NCBI RefSeq assembly: GCF_003387075.1
Contig: NZ_QUMQ01000001.1
Location: 2,046,001 to 2,110,000 of the forward strand
From: Asanoa ferruginea
GTDB lineage: Bacteria > Actinomycetota > Actinomycetes > Mycobacteriales > Micromonosporaceae
DNA: 64,000 bases
Direction of reading: 5' to 3'
The notes below the pieces were generated by a model. The model was given only the letters and a program-made list of their open reading frames with translations. It had not been told where the DNA came from and did not search any database. The position numbers and the translations under genes were made by a program. Shown piece after piece: positions 17,296 to 25,941 of this stretch. Every line of letters starts with the position of its first letter. The stretch's first letter is position 1.

Positions 17296-18057
17296 CTATG
17301 ACAGGGGTACGACAACAAACAGGCCGAGCACCGTGCCCGCGACCAGAAACGGGCCGAACGGCAGGCTGCTCGTCCAGCGCACCTTCCCGGCGAGCAGCAG
17401 CACGATGCTCACCAACGCCGACAGCAGCAGGCCGGCCATCAGCCCGAGCAGCACGGCGCCCCAGCCGAACCAGCCGAGCAGCGCGGCGCAGCTCAGCGCC
17501 AGCTTGGCGTCGCCGAGCCCGAAGCCCCGGCGGCCCAGCACGAGCGTGGTCGTCGCGAAGAAGAGCGCCACGCCGGCTCCCGCGAGCAGCGACCGCACCC
17601 AGCGGTCGGCCGCGCCGTCGACCAACGCGGCGGCACCCAGCAGCACGGCCACACCTGCCGCGGCAGGCAACGTCAACCTGTCCGGCAGGCGGTGCACGGC
17701 GAGGTCGACCAGCACGAGCGGGATGGCCAGCGCGGCCCACCAGGCGAAGGCGGCGACCACCGGCAGCGAAACAACGGGCCGGCCGCCAGCGAAGGCGACC
17801 AAGGCGAGCAGCGCAAGGAGGGCGAGCACCTCAACAGACCAGGGCGGCGGACCGACCCGGGCCGCGCAGCCGCCACAGCGGGCCTGTGGCAGAAGCGCGC
17901 CGCCGAACCCGATGGCGGCGCCACAGCCGGGGCAGGTCCGGCGCCAGGGCTCGCCCGGGGCCACGGTGTGGTTGATCGCCAACCACCGCAGCAGCGGGGT
18001 GACCAACACCGCGGGTAGCCGCCGCGGTGCGGTCCGTACGCGTACCCCCGTCGTCAT
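17296..18057 (-). CDS. Prepilin peptidase (type IV leader peptidase, A24)
   Basis: A 253-residue integral membrane aspartyl protease that cleaves prepilin leaders. It has a cytoplasmic N-terminal domain with paired cysteines (CPGCGAAIGFGG...CGGC), then about seven helices. The catalytic aspartates are in VLVDLAVHRLPD and in the GxGD motif GFGLGDAKLALS. The ATG at 18057 follows a GGTGGGGCGGG ribosome site; longer upstream reading lacks family sequence. It is divergent from the Tad/Flp operon and is the obvious processing enzyme for its pilin and TadE-type proteins. Confidence 0.88.
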   Translation of the reverse strand: MTTGVRVRTAPRRLPAVLVTPLLRWLAINHTVAPGEPWRRTCPGCGAAIGFGGALLPQARCGGCAARVGPPPWSVEVLALLALLALVAFAGGRPVVSLPVVAAFAWWAALAIPLVLVDLAVHRLPDRLTLPAAAGVAVLLGAAALVDGAADRWVRSLLAGAGVALFFATTTLVLGRRGFGLGDAKLALSCAALLGWFGWGAVLLGLMAGLLLSALVSIVLLLAGKVRWTSSLPFGPFLVAGTVLGLFVVVPLS

Positions 18058-18582
18058 GCCACCCGCCCCACCTTCACGGACAGTGACGAGTTGATCGCGC
18101 AAGTCGATCTTCTCGATGCGCCGACCGCCCGGTCGAGCCGCCCAGCGGCTGTGGACAACGCATGCCAAGCATTGGCGCCCGTCCCGATCGACGAATCGGA
18201 CACAAACCGACGGTCTTCCGCATATCGAAGTTTGAATCGCACACGCTGTCCGTCGCTTGATAGAAAGCGCGGGACGCGTGCACCCGAGTGCCGCAGCCAC
18301 CCGAAAAACGGCTCCATCGTCGGTCCTTCCGGCCCGGTCACGGCCGTCGCCGTGACCCTACGTGTTATTTGAAATGACCTCTGTTGCATCGGCGATCGTC
18401 AGCCTATGCTCGGCCCTCGGGTGTTGCACTACCGACCTTTAAGCGGCTGGTGCGACTCTCGCCCGCCGCTGCTTTGATGATCCAAATTAATAACGCGAAA
18501 CGCGATCGGATGATGGGTCCGACCCTTAGTTAACCGTGCCCAGTTTCGCCCACGGTCCCAGGCGACGCAGGGAGGATGCACC
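18058..18582. other. Intergenic region upstream of the Tad operon
   Basis: No convincing gene is seen here. The stretch from about 18220 to 18545 is clearly more AT-rich than its surroundings (for example CCAAATTAATAACGCG near 18481) and codon-position GC bias is lost in every frame. It probably holds the divergent promoters for the prepilin peptidase and the Tad operon. An isolated TGTGGACAA (DnaA-box-like) is at 18150. Confidence 0.5.
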
Positions 18583-19131
18583 GTGCCCGCACCACGACTG
18601 GCGAGCGCCGCCGTCGCCGTCGCACTTGCGGCGGCACTGGTCGCATGCGGTTCCGAGCCGCCATCGACAGCCGCATTCGACAACTCCGCGCCCGCTCCCA
18701 CGGCCAATCCCGAAACGGCCGCCGCGACCAAGTCGGCACTCGCCGCCTACGCCGGATATCTGGCAGCCGCCAGAAAGGCCGAGGCAATTCCCGACCCCAA
18801 CTATCCGGAGCTGAGGAAATACCTTGGCGACCCGCTGCTGACCCGCGTCCGGACCGCTATTCGCGATATTAAGGAGCACGGTGCGATGCGTACCGGTAAA
18901 CTCATTTCCGACCCACGCATAACCGCCGTGAGCTTGGATTCCGTGCCGGCGACCGTCTCGATTCAAGATTGCATCGACGCCACCGGCTACGCGATGGTCA
19001 ACGCGAAGACGAAGAAGAAGGTCCCCGGTCACGCCGCCGGCCGCTATATCGCCACGGCGACCGCCAGTCGCTATCCCGACGGCCGCTGGCTCATCGACTC
19101 CGGCATCGCACACAAGGACCAGCCGTGCTGA
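18583..19131 (+). CDS. Lipoprotein at the head of the Tad operon
   Basis: A 182-residue predicted lipoprotein with signal MPAPRLASAAVAVALAAALVAC and a lipobox LVAC (Cys22). The mature part starts with a low-complexity Ala/Pro/Thr linker followed by a cystatin/NTF2-like compact region (YAGYLAAARKAEAIPDPNYPELRKYLGDPLLTRVRTAIRDIKEHG...DGRWLIDSGIAH). Start is a GTG after a GGGAGGATG ribosome site. Its stop overlaps the next start by 7 bases, so it belongs to the pilus operon, perhaps as an envelope anchor. No function is assigned. Confidence 0.75.
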   Translation: MPAPRLASAAVAVALAAALVACGSEPPSTAAFDNSAPAPTANPETAAATKSALAAYAGYLAAARKAEAIPDPNYPELRKYLGDPLLTRVRTAIRDIKEHGAMRTGKLISDPRITAVSLDSVPATVSIQDCIDATGYAMVNAKTKKKVPGHAAGRYIATATASRYPDGRWLIDSGIAHKDQPC

Positions 19132-20042
19132 CCGGGCGGCGGTTGACCCGGTTCGGGGTGCTGACAGCGGGGCTCGCGCTGGTGCTGACCGGCTCGGTCG
19201 TCGCGCTGGCCGACGACGGCGGTGCGGAGTGCCCGCCCAACCAGACCACCTGCGACGGCTGGGGCGAGGGCGGCGGCAACAACGGCGGTGGCAACAACGG
19301 CGGTGGCAACGGGAACGGCGGCAACGGCGGTGGCGGCGGCGGTCCGTGCCGGCGCGACGGCGTCGTCGTGCCCTGCTATGACGACCTGCTCGGCTGGTTC
19401 AACAACTCCGACGGCTGCTACTACCGGGTCACCGAGCCGCAGCCGGCCGGCGTGCCGGAGGGCATGACGTCCTACACCCGAAGCTGCGGCGCCGGCGGCC
19501 TGGCCGGTGGCGAACCCGTGCTGCTCGACGACCCGCCGCCCGGCTTCGCGGCGCCGCCTGACCCGGCCGAGTTGGCCGCCCGCGCGCTGGCCAGCCTCGA
19601 CCTGCGGCCGCCGGTGATCGGCATCGCGCCCGACCCCGCGGTCGGTCCGGGTCTGGTCGGGCTGCCCATCTGGCTGTGGGTGCCGGCCGACAACAACCCC
19701 GGCGACAAGGTGAGCACCTGGGGCCCGTTGACGGCGAGCGAGTCCGAGCGCGGCGTCACGGTCAACCTGACCGCGGTCGTCGGCAAGATCACCTGGAACA
19801 TGGGCGACGGCGGCACGCCGGTGACCTGCACCAACCCCGGCACGCCCTACACGCGGCAGGGCGGCGAGTCGCCGACCTGCGGATTCGAGGGCTACCGCGC
19901 GGCTGACAAATACACGGTCACCGCGACCACGACCTGGACGGTCACCTGGGAAGCCGGCGCCGAGAACGGCGTGATCCCCAACGTCACGCGGGAGAACACC
20001 GCGCAGATTCAGATCGACGAGCTTCAGGTGGTGACCAAGTGA
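19125..20042 (+). CDS. Secreted protein with Gly/Asn-rich linker, Tad operon
   Basis: A 305-residue exported protein. A GTG at 19125 (7-base overlap with the lipoprotein) gives the signal peptide MLTGRRLTRFGVLTAGLALVLTGSVVALADD. Residues about 45-70 are a Gly/Asn-rich linker of GGGNN repeats, followed by a Cys-containing domain and a beta-rich C-terminal half (GVTVNLTAVVGKITWNMGDGG...TVTATTTWTVTWEAG), reminiscent of surface or adhesion modules. It is co-transcribed with the pilus assembly genes; a minor surface or pilus-tip component is plausible but unproven. Confidence 0.75.
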   Translation: MLTGRRLTRFGVLTAGLALVLTGSVVALADDGGAECPPNQTTCDGWGEGGGNNGGGNNGGGNGNGGNGGGGGGPCRRDGVVVPCYDDLLGWFNNSDGCYYRVTEPQPAGVPEGMTSYTRSCGAGGLAGGEPVLLDDPPPGFAAPPDPAELAARALASLDLRPPVIGIAPDPAVGPGLVGLPIWLWVPADNNPGDKVSTWGPLTASESERGVTVNLTAVVGKITWNMGDGGTPVTCTNPGTPYTRQGGESPTCGFEGYRAADKYTVTATTTWTVTWEAGAENGVIPNVTRENTAQIQIDELQVVTK

Positions 20043-20686
20043 CCGCGACGCCGACCCGCAACGCCGCCTTGCCGACCCCGGCACCGATCGCCCCGCCCAA
20101 GGTGATCCGGCAGCGCCGGATGCGCCCCGGGCTGCTCGGGCTCGCCGTGCTGCTGATCGCGCTCGGCGGCCTCGGCGCCGCGTTCGCCATCACGTCGGTC
20201 AAGGCGACCGGCTCCTACCTCGCGGTCGCCCGCTCGGTGCCGCAGGGCACCACGCTGTCCCCCGACGACCTGGTGACCGTGCAGGTGGCCGGCGGTGCCG
20301 GCCTGACGCCGGTGCCGGCCAACCAGAAGGCCTCCGTCCTCGGCAAGCGGGCACTGGTCTCGCTGGTGCCGGGCACCCTGCTCACCCGCGCCCAGTTGAC
20401 CGACAAGCCGCTGCTCACCGGCGGGCAGCAACAGGTCGCGCTGGGCCTGCGGGCCAACCAGGTGCCGGCCCGCCGGCTGCTGCCGGGCGACAAGGTGATC
20501 CTGGTCGGCACTCCGGCCAAGGGCGAGCCACCGGCGATCACCCGCTACGACGGCACGGTCATCGACATGACCCTCGACCGCAGCAACGCGACGGTCTACC
20601 TGGCGCTCGACGCGTCCGACGTGGCCCCCGTCGTGCTGCTCGCCGACGACGACCGGATCGCCGTCGTCCTGACCGCGGGTAAGTGA
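20039..20686 (+). CDS. SAF-domain protein, CpaB/RcpC-like pilus assembly protein
   Basis: A 215-residue membrane-anchored protein: cytoplasmic N-terminus, one helix at about 36-58 (GLLGLAVLLIALGGLGAAFAI), then an SAF domain (SYLAVARSVPQGTTLSPDDLVTVQVAGG) with the switch GKRALVSLVPGTLLTRAQL. CpaB/RcpC proteins sit in the periplasm or outside the membrane and contact the pilus base and wall polymer. Start GTG overlaps the preceding stop by 4 bases. Shorter than proteobacterial CpaB, as usual in actinomycetes. Confidence 0.85.
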   Translation: MTATPTRNAALPTPAPIAPPKVIRQRRMRPGLLGLAVLLIALGGLGAAFAITSVKATGSYLAVARSVPQGTTLSPDDLVTVQVAGGAGLTPVPANQKASVLGKRALVSLVPGTLLTRAQLTDKPLLTGGQQQVALGLRANQVPARRLLPGDKVILVGTPAKGEPPAITRYDGTVIDMTLDRSNATVYLALDASDVAPVVLLADDDRIAVVLTAGK

Positions 20687-21486
20687 CCGTGGCGATCATC
20701 GCGCTGGTCTCCGGCAAGGGTGCGCCCGGTGTCACCACCGCCGCGCTGGCCTGCACGCTGACCTGGCACCGCCGGCTCATCCTGGCCGAGTGCGACCCGG
20801 CCGGGGGCTCGATCCTGGCCGGCTATCTCGGCGGCGCGCTCGACGGCCGCCGCGGGATCGGCGAGGTGGCCGTCGCCGAGTTGCGCGACGGCAATCTCGA
20901 GGCGCATTTCTGGTCGCAGCTCGTCGACCTCGACGCGCCCCGGCGCGAGCGGCTGCTGCTGCCCGGCGTCGTCGACGCCGCGCAGGCCGGCAGTGTCACC
21001 CCGCTCTGGCAACGCTTCGCCGACTTCTTCGTTTCGCTCGACCGCGGCCAGCCACCGTTCGACGTGTTGGTCGACTGTGGACGGATCGAGGTGCCCAACC
21101 CGCCCTGGCCGCTGTTGCGGGCCGCGGCGACCGTGCTGGTCGTCACCGGCGCCCGGCTGGCCGACCTGTCGGCGACCCGCGGCGCGGTGCGGGCGATCGA
21201 ACGCGACTTCACCGACCATCGCGTCCCGGCCGGCAACCTGCGGCTGCTGGTGGTCGGCGACGGGCATCCCAAATCGGAGATCAGCAAAGCCATGCGGCTG
21301 CCGGTGATCGGCCAGCTTCCCGACGACCCGCGCACCGCCGAGGTGCTGACCCACGGCGGCACCATTCGCGCCAACCGGCCGCTGATGCGGGCCGCGGGCG
21401 CGCTCGAGGTGCCGGTGCACAGCCTGCTCGACCGCCGCCGGGCCCGGCTGAGCTGGCCGACCGCGGAGGTGACCCATGCGGTTTGA
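20683..21486 (+). CDS. CpaE/TadZ-like ParA-family ATPase
   Basis: A 267-residue MinD/ParA-type protein with a modified Walker A (SGKGAPGVTTAALA), a switch segment with the DPAGGSILAGYLGG motif, and VLVDCGRIEV in place of Walker B. CpaE/TadZ proteins position the pilus machine at a cell site. The usual second Lys of the deviant P-loop (KGGxGKT) is replaced by Val (GAPGVTT), so ATP hydrolysis may be weak or absent, as reported for some TadZ proteins. Start GTG in a GTGA overlap. Confidence 0.8.
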   Translation: MTVAIIALVSGKGAPGVTTAALACTLTWHRRLILAECDPAGGSILAGYLGGALDGRRGIGEVAVAELRDGNLEAHFWSQLVDLDAPRRERLLLPGVVDAAQAGSVTPLWQRFADFFVSLDRGQPPFDVLVDCGRIEVPNPPWPLLRAAATVLVVTGARLADLSATRGAVRAIERDFTDHRVPAGNLRLLVVGDGHPKSEISKAMRLPVIGQLPDDPRTAEVLTHGGTIRANRPLMRAAGALEVPVHSLLDRRRARLSWPTAEVTHAV

Positions 21487-23023
21487 ACCGGTCGCCCACG
21501 ACCCCCGCGGTCGCGAGGGCGCCACCTCGACCGTGCCGCCCATGCTCCCCAATGGGCGGCACCACCAACCAGAAGGGCCGGCCCAGCCCCCGGCGCCACC
21601 GCCGATCGCGCACCCGCAGCACGTACCCCGTCGGCGAATTGATTTTGCCCTGGTCCGTGAGCTGCGCCGGGAGCTGAGCGAACGGCTCACGCACTGGCAG
21701 CGCGGCCGCGAATACACGCCGGGCGAGGAAGACCTCGAACGCGCACGGCTGGCGGCCGAGGTGGTAGCGGCCTACGCCGACGCGGTCCGCCGGGCCGGCA
21801 CCCCGCTGCACGCCGCCGACGAACGCGCCCTGCTCGACCAGGTCACCGCCGAGCTGGTCGGCCTCGGCCGGCTCCAGTCGCTGCTGATCGACGAGTCGAT
21901 CGAAGAAGTGCACATCCTGGGCTGCGACCAGGTCCGGATCACCCGGCACGGTGGCGGCGTCGACTGGGGCGACCCGATCGCCGACAGCGACGAGGAGATG
22001 GTGGAGATCCTCCAGGCCGCCGCGCGCCGGGCGGGTTCGACCGAACGCTCGCTGTCGACCTCGAAGCCGACGCTCGACCTGCAGCTACCTGACGGCAGCC
22101 GGCTCGCGGCGGTGTTCCTGGTCAGCCACCGGCCCTACGCGGTGATCCGCCGGCACAACACCCTCGACGTGACGCTCGACGAGCTGGCCGGCGCCCGCGC
22201 CGACCTCGACGAGATGGTCGACCCGCTGATCCGTGACTTCCTCCGGGCGTCGATGCGGGCCGGGCTCAACATCATGGTCGCCGGGCTCGCCGGTGCCGGG
22301 AAGACGACCGTCATCCGGGCGCTGATGAACGAGATCCCGGCCGACGAGCCCTACGTGCTGCTGGAGGAGAGCCGCGAACTGCTGCCCGCCCGCCGGTCGC
22401 TGAAACACCGCGCGGTGATGAGCTTCGAGTCCCGCGAGGGGCACGGCGAGAAGGGCTACGACGGGCGGCCGGCCGGCGAGGTGACGATCGCCGACCTGAT
22501 CCCGCTCTCGCTGCGGATGGGCGTGCTGCGGATCATCGTCGGCGAGGTCCGGTCGCGCGAGATCGTGCCGATGCTCCAGGCGATGACGACGAGCCGCGGT
22601 TCGATGTGCACGATCCACGCGCGTACCCCCGGCGGTGTGAGCGAACGGATCATCGAACTCGCCCTCTCCCACGGCCGGGAGATGACCGTCGACCAGGCCC
22701 GCCGGATGGCCGGCAACGCGCTCGACCTGATCGTCTACGTCACGGTGGAAGACGAGACCGCCATCGGTGGCCGCAAGCACCGCTTCATCTCACACATCGA
22801 AGAGGTCATCGGGGTCAGCGAGCACAACCGGGTCGCGACGACGACGGTCTTCGGTCCGGGCGCCGACGGGCGGGCGGTCCCCCGGCATCTGCCGGAGCGG
22901 GTCAGAGATCAATTGATGCGCATCGGGTACGACGCCCGCATGCTGACCCGCTACATCGAGGCGGGCACCGGAGCTTGGCGGCGACCCCGGCACACCCAGC
23001 TCCAGCAGCGGAGGACGATGTGA
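21476..23023 (+). CDS. tadA: TadA/CpaF-family secretion ATPase
   Basis: A 515-residue hexameric motor ATPase of the type II/IV secretion superfamily that powers Flp pilus assembly. After a Pro-rich N-terminus, the N-terminal domain includes LIDESIEEVHILGCDQVRI. The nucleotide domain has Walker A GLAGAGKTTVIR, an Asp box with LLEESRELL and Walker B LRIIVGEVRSREIVPMLQAM, followed by the His-box TTSRGSMCTIHA. The start overlaps the CpaE-like stop by 11 bases. This is the best marker of the locus. Confidence 0.95.
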   Translation: MRFEPVAHDPRGREGATSTVPPMLPNGRHHQPEGPAQPPAPPPIAHPQHVPRRRIDFALVRELRRELSERLTHWQRGREYTPGEEDLERARLAAEVVAAYADAVRRAGTPLHAADERALLDQVTAELVGLGRLQSLLIDESIEEVHILGCDQVRITRHGGGVDWGDPIADSDEEMVEILQAAARRAGSTERSLSTSKPTLDLQLPDGSRLAAVFLVSHRPYAVIRRHNTLDVTLDELAGARADLDEMVDPLIRDFLRASMRAGLNIMVAGLAGAGKTTVIRALMNEIPADEPYVLLEESRELLPARRSLKHRAVMSFESREGHGEKGYDGRPAGEVTIADLIPLSLRMGVLRIIVGEVRSREIVPMLQAMTTSRGSMCTIHARTPGGVSERIIELALSHGREMTVDQARRMAGNALDLIVYVTVEDETAIGGRKHRFISHIEEVIGVSEHNRVATTTVFGPGADGRAVPRHLPERVRDQLMRIGYDARMLTRYIEAGTGAWRRPRHTQLQQRRTM

Positions 23024-23925
23024 AGCTGCCCGCTGACCTCGAGCTGATCGCGGTGCTCGCCGGTGCCGCCTGCGTCGCCGGCGTGATCCTCGCCGTGGTC
23101 GCCATCGTCGGCACCAACCGGCCACCCCGCCCCGCGTCCAGCACGTCCAGCATCGGTCGACTGTGGACCGGCTCCAGCGACAACCCGCGCGACCGGCGGC
23201 GACACCAGATCCTGCTGGTCTGCGCGGCCGGCGCCGGCGCACTGGCGTTCCTGGTCACCGGCCTGCCGGTGGTCGGCCTGCTGTTCGCCGTCGCGGTGCC
23301 GGGCACGCCCTGGCTGTTCACCGTCGGTCGGGCCGAGCAGCGGGCGGTGGCCCGGATCGAGGCGATCGGCGAGTGGACCCGGCGGCTCAAAGACGTCTCC
23401 GGCACCGGCCAGGGCCTGCAACAGGCGATCGTCGGCACCGTCGCGACCGTCCCCGAGCAGATCCAGGAAGAGGTCGGGCTGCTCGCCGCCCGCCTACAGG
23501 CCGGTTGGCAGGCCCGGATCGCGTTGCTCGCGTTCGCCGACGAGATCTCCGACCCGGTGGCCGATCAGGTCGTCGCCGCGCTGATCCTGCACCTGAGCGA
23601 CCGCGGCGAGCGCCTCGGCGACGTGCTCGGCTCGATCGCCTCGGCGGCTTCGGCCGAGGTGGCCACCCGCCGCGAGGTCGAGGCCAAGCGCACGCAGCCG
23701 CGCTTCGCGGTGCGCTTCCTGACCGGAATGGTGCTGCTGGTGCTCGGTTATGGGCTGATCAACCCCGATTACATGCGCCCATACGGTACGCCCGGGGGCC
23801 AGGTCGTCATGGTGGTGCTCGGCGGGATCTTCGTCGCGCTGCTCGCCTGGGTGCGCACGATGAGCCTGCCACCCCGGGCCGCCCGCTTCCTCGCACCGCC
23901 CAAGCTCGAGGAGGCGGTCCGGTGA
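23020..23925 (+). CDS. tadB: TadB-like inner-membrane platform protein
   Basis: A 301-residue type II secretion F domain protein. An N-terminal helix (LIAVLAGAACVAGVILAVVAIVG) is followed by a second hydrophobic pair at about 65-100. The GspF-like cytoplasmic bundle (IEAIGEWTRRLKDVSGTGQGLQQAIVGTV...LSDRGERLGDVLGSIA) comes next, and the protein ends with two helices. Start is a GTG overlapping the TadA stop by 4 bases; longer readings upstream are the shifted frame of tadA. It pairs with TadC to form the platform. Confidence 0.9.
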   Translation: MKLPADLELIAVLAGAACVAGVILAVVAIVGTNRPPRPASSTSSIGRLWTGSSDNPRDRRRHQILLVCAAGAGALAFLVTGLPVVGLLFAVAVPGTPWLFTVGRAEQRAVARIEAIGEWTRRLKDVSGTGQGLQQAIVGTVATVPEQIQEEVGLLAARLQAGWQARIALLAFADEISDPVADQVVAALILHLSDRGERLGDVLGSIASAASAEVATRREVEAKRTQPRFAVRFLTGMVLLVLGYGLINPDYMRPYGTPGGQVVMVVLGGIFVALLAWVRTMSLPPRAARFLAPPKLEEAVR

Positions 23926-24791
23926 TCGTCAACCTCCCGTTCGTCTCGGGCGTCCTCGGCGGCGCGCTGATGGGTGCCGGCGCCTTCGTGATCGTGCGGG
24001 AAGCGCTACCCGCCTCGCCCGCGCTCGCACCCGCCCTGCGCCGCCTGCACCAGGCCGCACCGGCCGGGCTCGCGGCGGGCCCGCGGCGCGACCTCGACTG
24101 GCTCGGCGGGTTGTCCCGGTGGCTTCGCCCGCCGACCCGTGACCTGGCGCTGCTCGGCCGCACCCCGGAGCAATACGCGCTGTCCCTGCTGATCGCGGGC
24201 GGCTCCGGGCTGGCCGCGCCGGTGTTGTTGACGGTGATCTTCCAGCTCTTCGGGCTCGGGATCCCGTTCTTTGTCCCGGTGATCGCGAGCCTCGGCCTGG
24301 CCGCGATCGCCGCTTTCATCGCACACCGCGATGTGCTCAGCAAGGCCGATCGGGCCCGGCGCGAGTTCAGCCGGGCCGTCTGCACCTACCTCGACCTCGT
24401 CGCGTTGCAGTTGACCGCGGCACACGGGCCGGTGCAGGCATTGGAGAACGCGGCGGCGATCTGTGACGGCTGGGTGTTCGAGCGGATCCGCTCGGCACTG
24501 CGCATGGCCCAGTTGCAGATGCATTCGCCGTGGGAGGAACTGCGCGAGCTGTCCGAAGAGATCGGCGTCCCGGAACTCGGTGACGTCGGCGCCATCATGC
24601 AGTCCTCCGGCACCGAGGGCGCACAGGTCCACGAGACCTTGCGGGCTCGGGCCGACTCGTTGCGCGACCAGATTCGCACCGACAACCTCGCTCGCGCCGA
24701 GGCGGTCACCGGCCGCCTCGACGTCCCCGGAGCGATGCTCGTGTTCGTACTCATGGGCTTCGTTCTCTACCCCTTCCTGACCCGGGTGTGA
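23922..24791 (+). CDS. tadC: TadC-like inner-membrane platform protein
   Basis: A 289-residue partner of TadB. It has an N-terminal helix (VSGVLGGALMGAGAFVIV), a hydrophobic pair at about 85-130 (LIAGGSGLAAPVLLTVIFQLFGLGIPFFVPVIASLGLAAIAAF), the type II secretion F bundle (FSRAVCTYLDLVALQLTAAHGPVQALENAA...LSEEIGVPELGDVGAIMQ) and a final helix LVFVLMGFVLYPFLTRV. The GTG at 23922 overlaps the TadB stop by 4 bases. Confidence 0.9.
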   Translation: MIVNLPFVSGVLGGALMGAGAFVIVREALPASPALAPALRRLHQAAPAGLAAGPRRDLDWLGGLSRWLRPPTRDLALLGRTPEQYALSLLIAGGSGLAAPVLLTVIFQLFGLGIPFFVPVIASLGLAAIAAFIAHRDVLSKADRARREFSRAVCTYLDLVALQLTAAHGPVQALENAAAICDGWVFERIRSALRMAQLQMHSPWEELRELSEEIGVPELGDVGAIMQSSGTEGAQVHETLRARADSLRDQIRTDNLARAEAVTGRLDVPGAMLVFVLMGFVLYPFLTRV

Positions 24792-24815
24792 TCCGGGCGT
24801 CCGAAAGGAACACCG

Positions 24816-25046
24816 ATGGCGTACCTCGCCTACCTACACGCGGTCGCGTCGCAGCGGCTGCGCACGCTCAACAGCGGCGGCGAAGGGGACCGGGGCGACA
24901 ACCCGGTGCCGACCGCGATCATCATCGTCGGGCTCGCACTTCTCGCGGGCCTCGTCGTGGCCTGGGCACTCACGACCGCTAACACCTTCATGGACCAGTC
25001 CGGCGACATCGCGCCCATGCCGGGCGCCGGCGGCGGCGAAGGCTGA
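24816..25046 (+). CDS. Small pilin-like membrane protein (Flp candidate)
   Basis: A 76-residue protein with a 28-residue polar N-terminus ending GDRGDNPVPTA, then one hydrophobic helix (AIIIVGLALLAGLVVAWALTT) and a short Gly-rich tail. Size, position between tadC and the TadE-like genes, and the leader-plus-helix layout fit the Flp pilin slot. However, the family mark of a Gly cleavage site followed by a Glu at mature position 5 is not present, so it is an atypical pilin or a pilin-like accessory. An AAAGGA ribosome site precedes the ATG. Confidence 0.6.
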   Translation: MAYLAYLHAVASQRLRTLNSGGEGDRGDNPVPTAIIIVGLALLAGLVVAWALTTANTFMDQSGDIAPMPGAGGGEG

Positions 25047-25048
25047 CC

Positions 25049-25498
25049 ATGATCCTGCTACCGATCCCGGGCCCGGCCGCGGACTCCGCGCGCCGGCGCC
25101 CGGCCGTGCCCGGCGATCGGAGCGGATCCGACCGCGGCGCCTCGCCCGTCGAACTGGCGATCGTGGCGCCGCTGATCATCCTGTTGCTGTTTCTCGCGAT
25201 CCAGATCGCGGCGGTGTTCCTGGCCCGATCCGCGGCGCTGTCGGCGGCGCAGGAGGCGGTCAGCGCGCAGCGCGCCTACCAGGCGCCGCCCGGTGCCGGC
25301 CTCGCCAAGGGCAACGCGTTCCTGACCCACACCGGCGACTGGCTTTCCGCCGGCGCGGTCGACGAGGCCGCGGCCGAGGCCGACGAGGTGGCGTTCACCG
25401 TCACCGGCCGGGCTTTGTCGGTCATCCCGGGCGTGACCTTCCCGGTTTCCCAGACGGCACACGGCACCGTCGAACGATTCACAGTGGACGCCGGATGA
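25049..25498 (+). CDS. TadE-like pseudopilin 1
   Basis: A 149-residue TadE-type protein. The prepilin-like segment DRGASPVELAIVAPLIILLLFLAIQIAAVFLARS is at about 28-62, with the Glu5-equivalent in SPVELA. A periplasmic domain follows (AAQEAVSAQRAYQAPPGAGLAKG...). TadE proteins are processed by the prepilin peptidase and help assemble the pilus. The ATG at 25049 lies 2 bases after the pilin-like gene stop, and its own stop overlaps the next ATG by ATGA. Confidence 0.82.
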   Translation: MILLPIPGPAADSARRRPAVPGDRSGSDRGASPVELAIVAPLIILLLFLAIQIAAVFLARSAALSAAQEAVSAQRAYQAPPGAGLAKGNAFLTHTGDWLSAGAVDEAAAEADEVAFTVTGRALSVIPGVTFPVSQTAHGTVERFTVDAG

Positions 25499-25941
25499 GA
25501 CCTCTGAGCGAGCGCGGTTCGGCCTCTGTCGAGGTCGCCATCCTGCTGCCCGCGTTCATCATGCTGATGGTGGTGGCGTCGTTCGTCGGGCGGGTGACCA
25601 TCGCGCAGAACGCCGTCGACCTCGCCGCACACGACGCCGCCCGGGCCGCGTCGATCGAGCGCGAAGGCGACCGTGCGGCGGCTGCGGCCACCGACGCCGC
25701 CAACGACACCCTCGACGAGCTCGACGTGCTCTGCGCGAGCCGCACGATCACCCCCGACGTCGCGGGCGCGTTCGCCAACACCGACTTCGGCCCACAGGAA
25801 GGCGCGCCGCCGGTGGTCACCGTGACCGTCGAATGCAGCCTCAACTTCGTCGGCTTCCCGTTGCTCGACTTCACGACGCGCGACGTGACGGCCCGCTACA
25901 CCTCCCCACTCGACTGGTATCGCGGCCGGAGCGCCGGATGA
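25495..25941 (+). CDS. TadE-like pseudopilin 2
   Basis: A 148-residue TadE-type protein with a short leader and classic segment ERGSASVEVAILLPAFIMLMVVASFVGRV (Glu in SVEVA). The periplasmic part (ITPDVAGAFANTDFGPQEGAPPVVTVTVECSLNFVGFPLLDF) has two cysteines, in DVLCASR and VECSLN, that could pair. Start overlaps the first TadE-like gene by 4 bases, and its stop overlaps the annotated TadG-like start by 4 bases. Confidence 0.82.
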   Translation: MRPLSERGSASVEVAILLPAFIMLMVVASFVGRVTIAQNAVDLAAHDAARAASIEREGDRAAAAATDAANDTLDELDVLCASRTITPDVAGAFANTDFGPQEGAPPVVTVTVECSLNFVGFPLLDFTTRDVTARYTSPLDWYRGRSAG

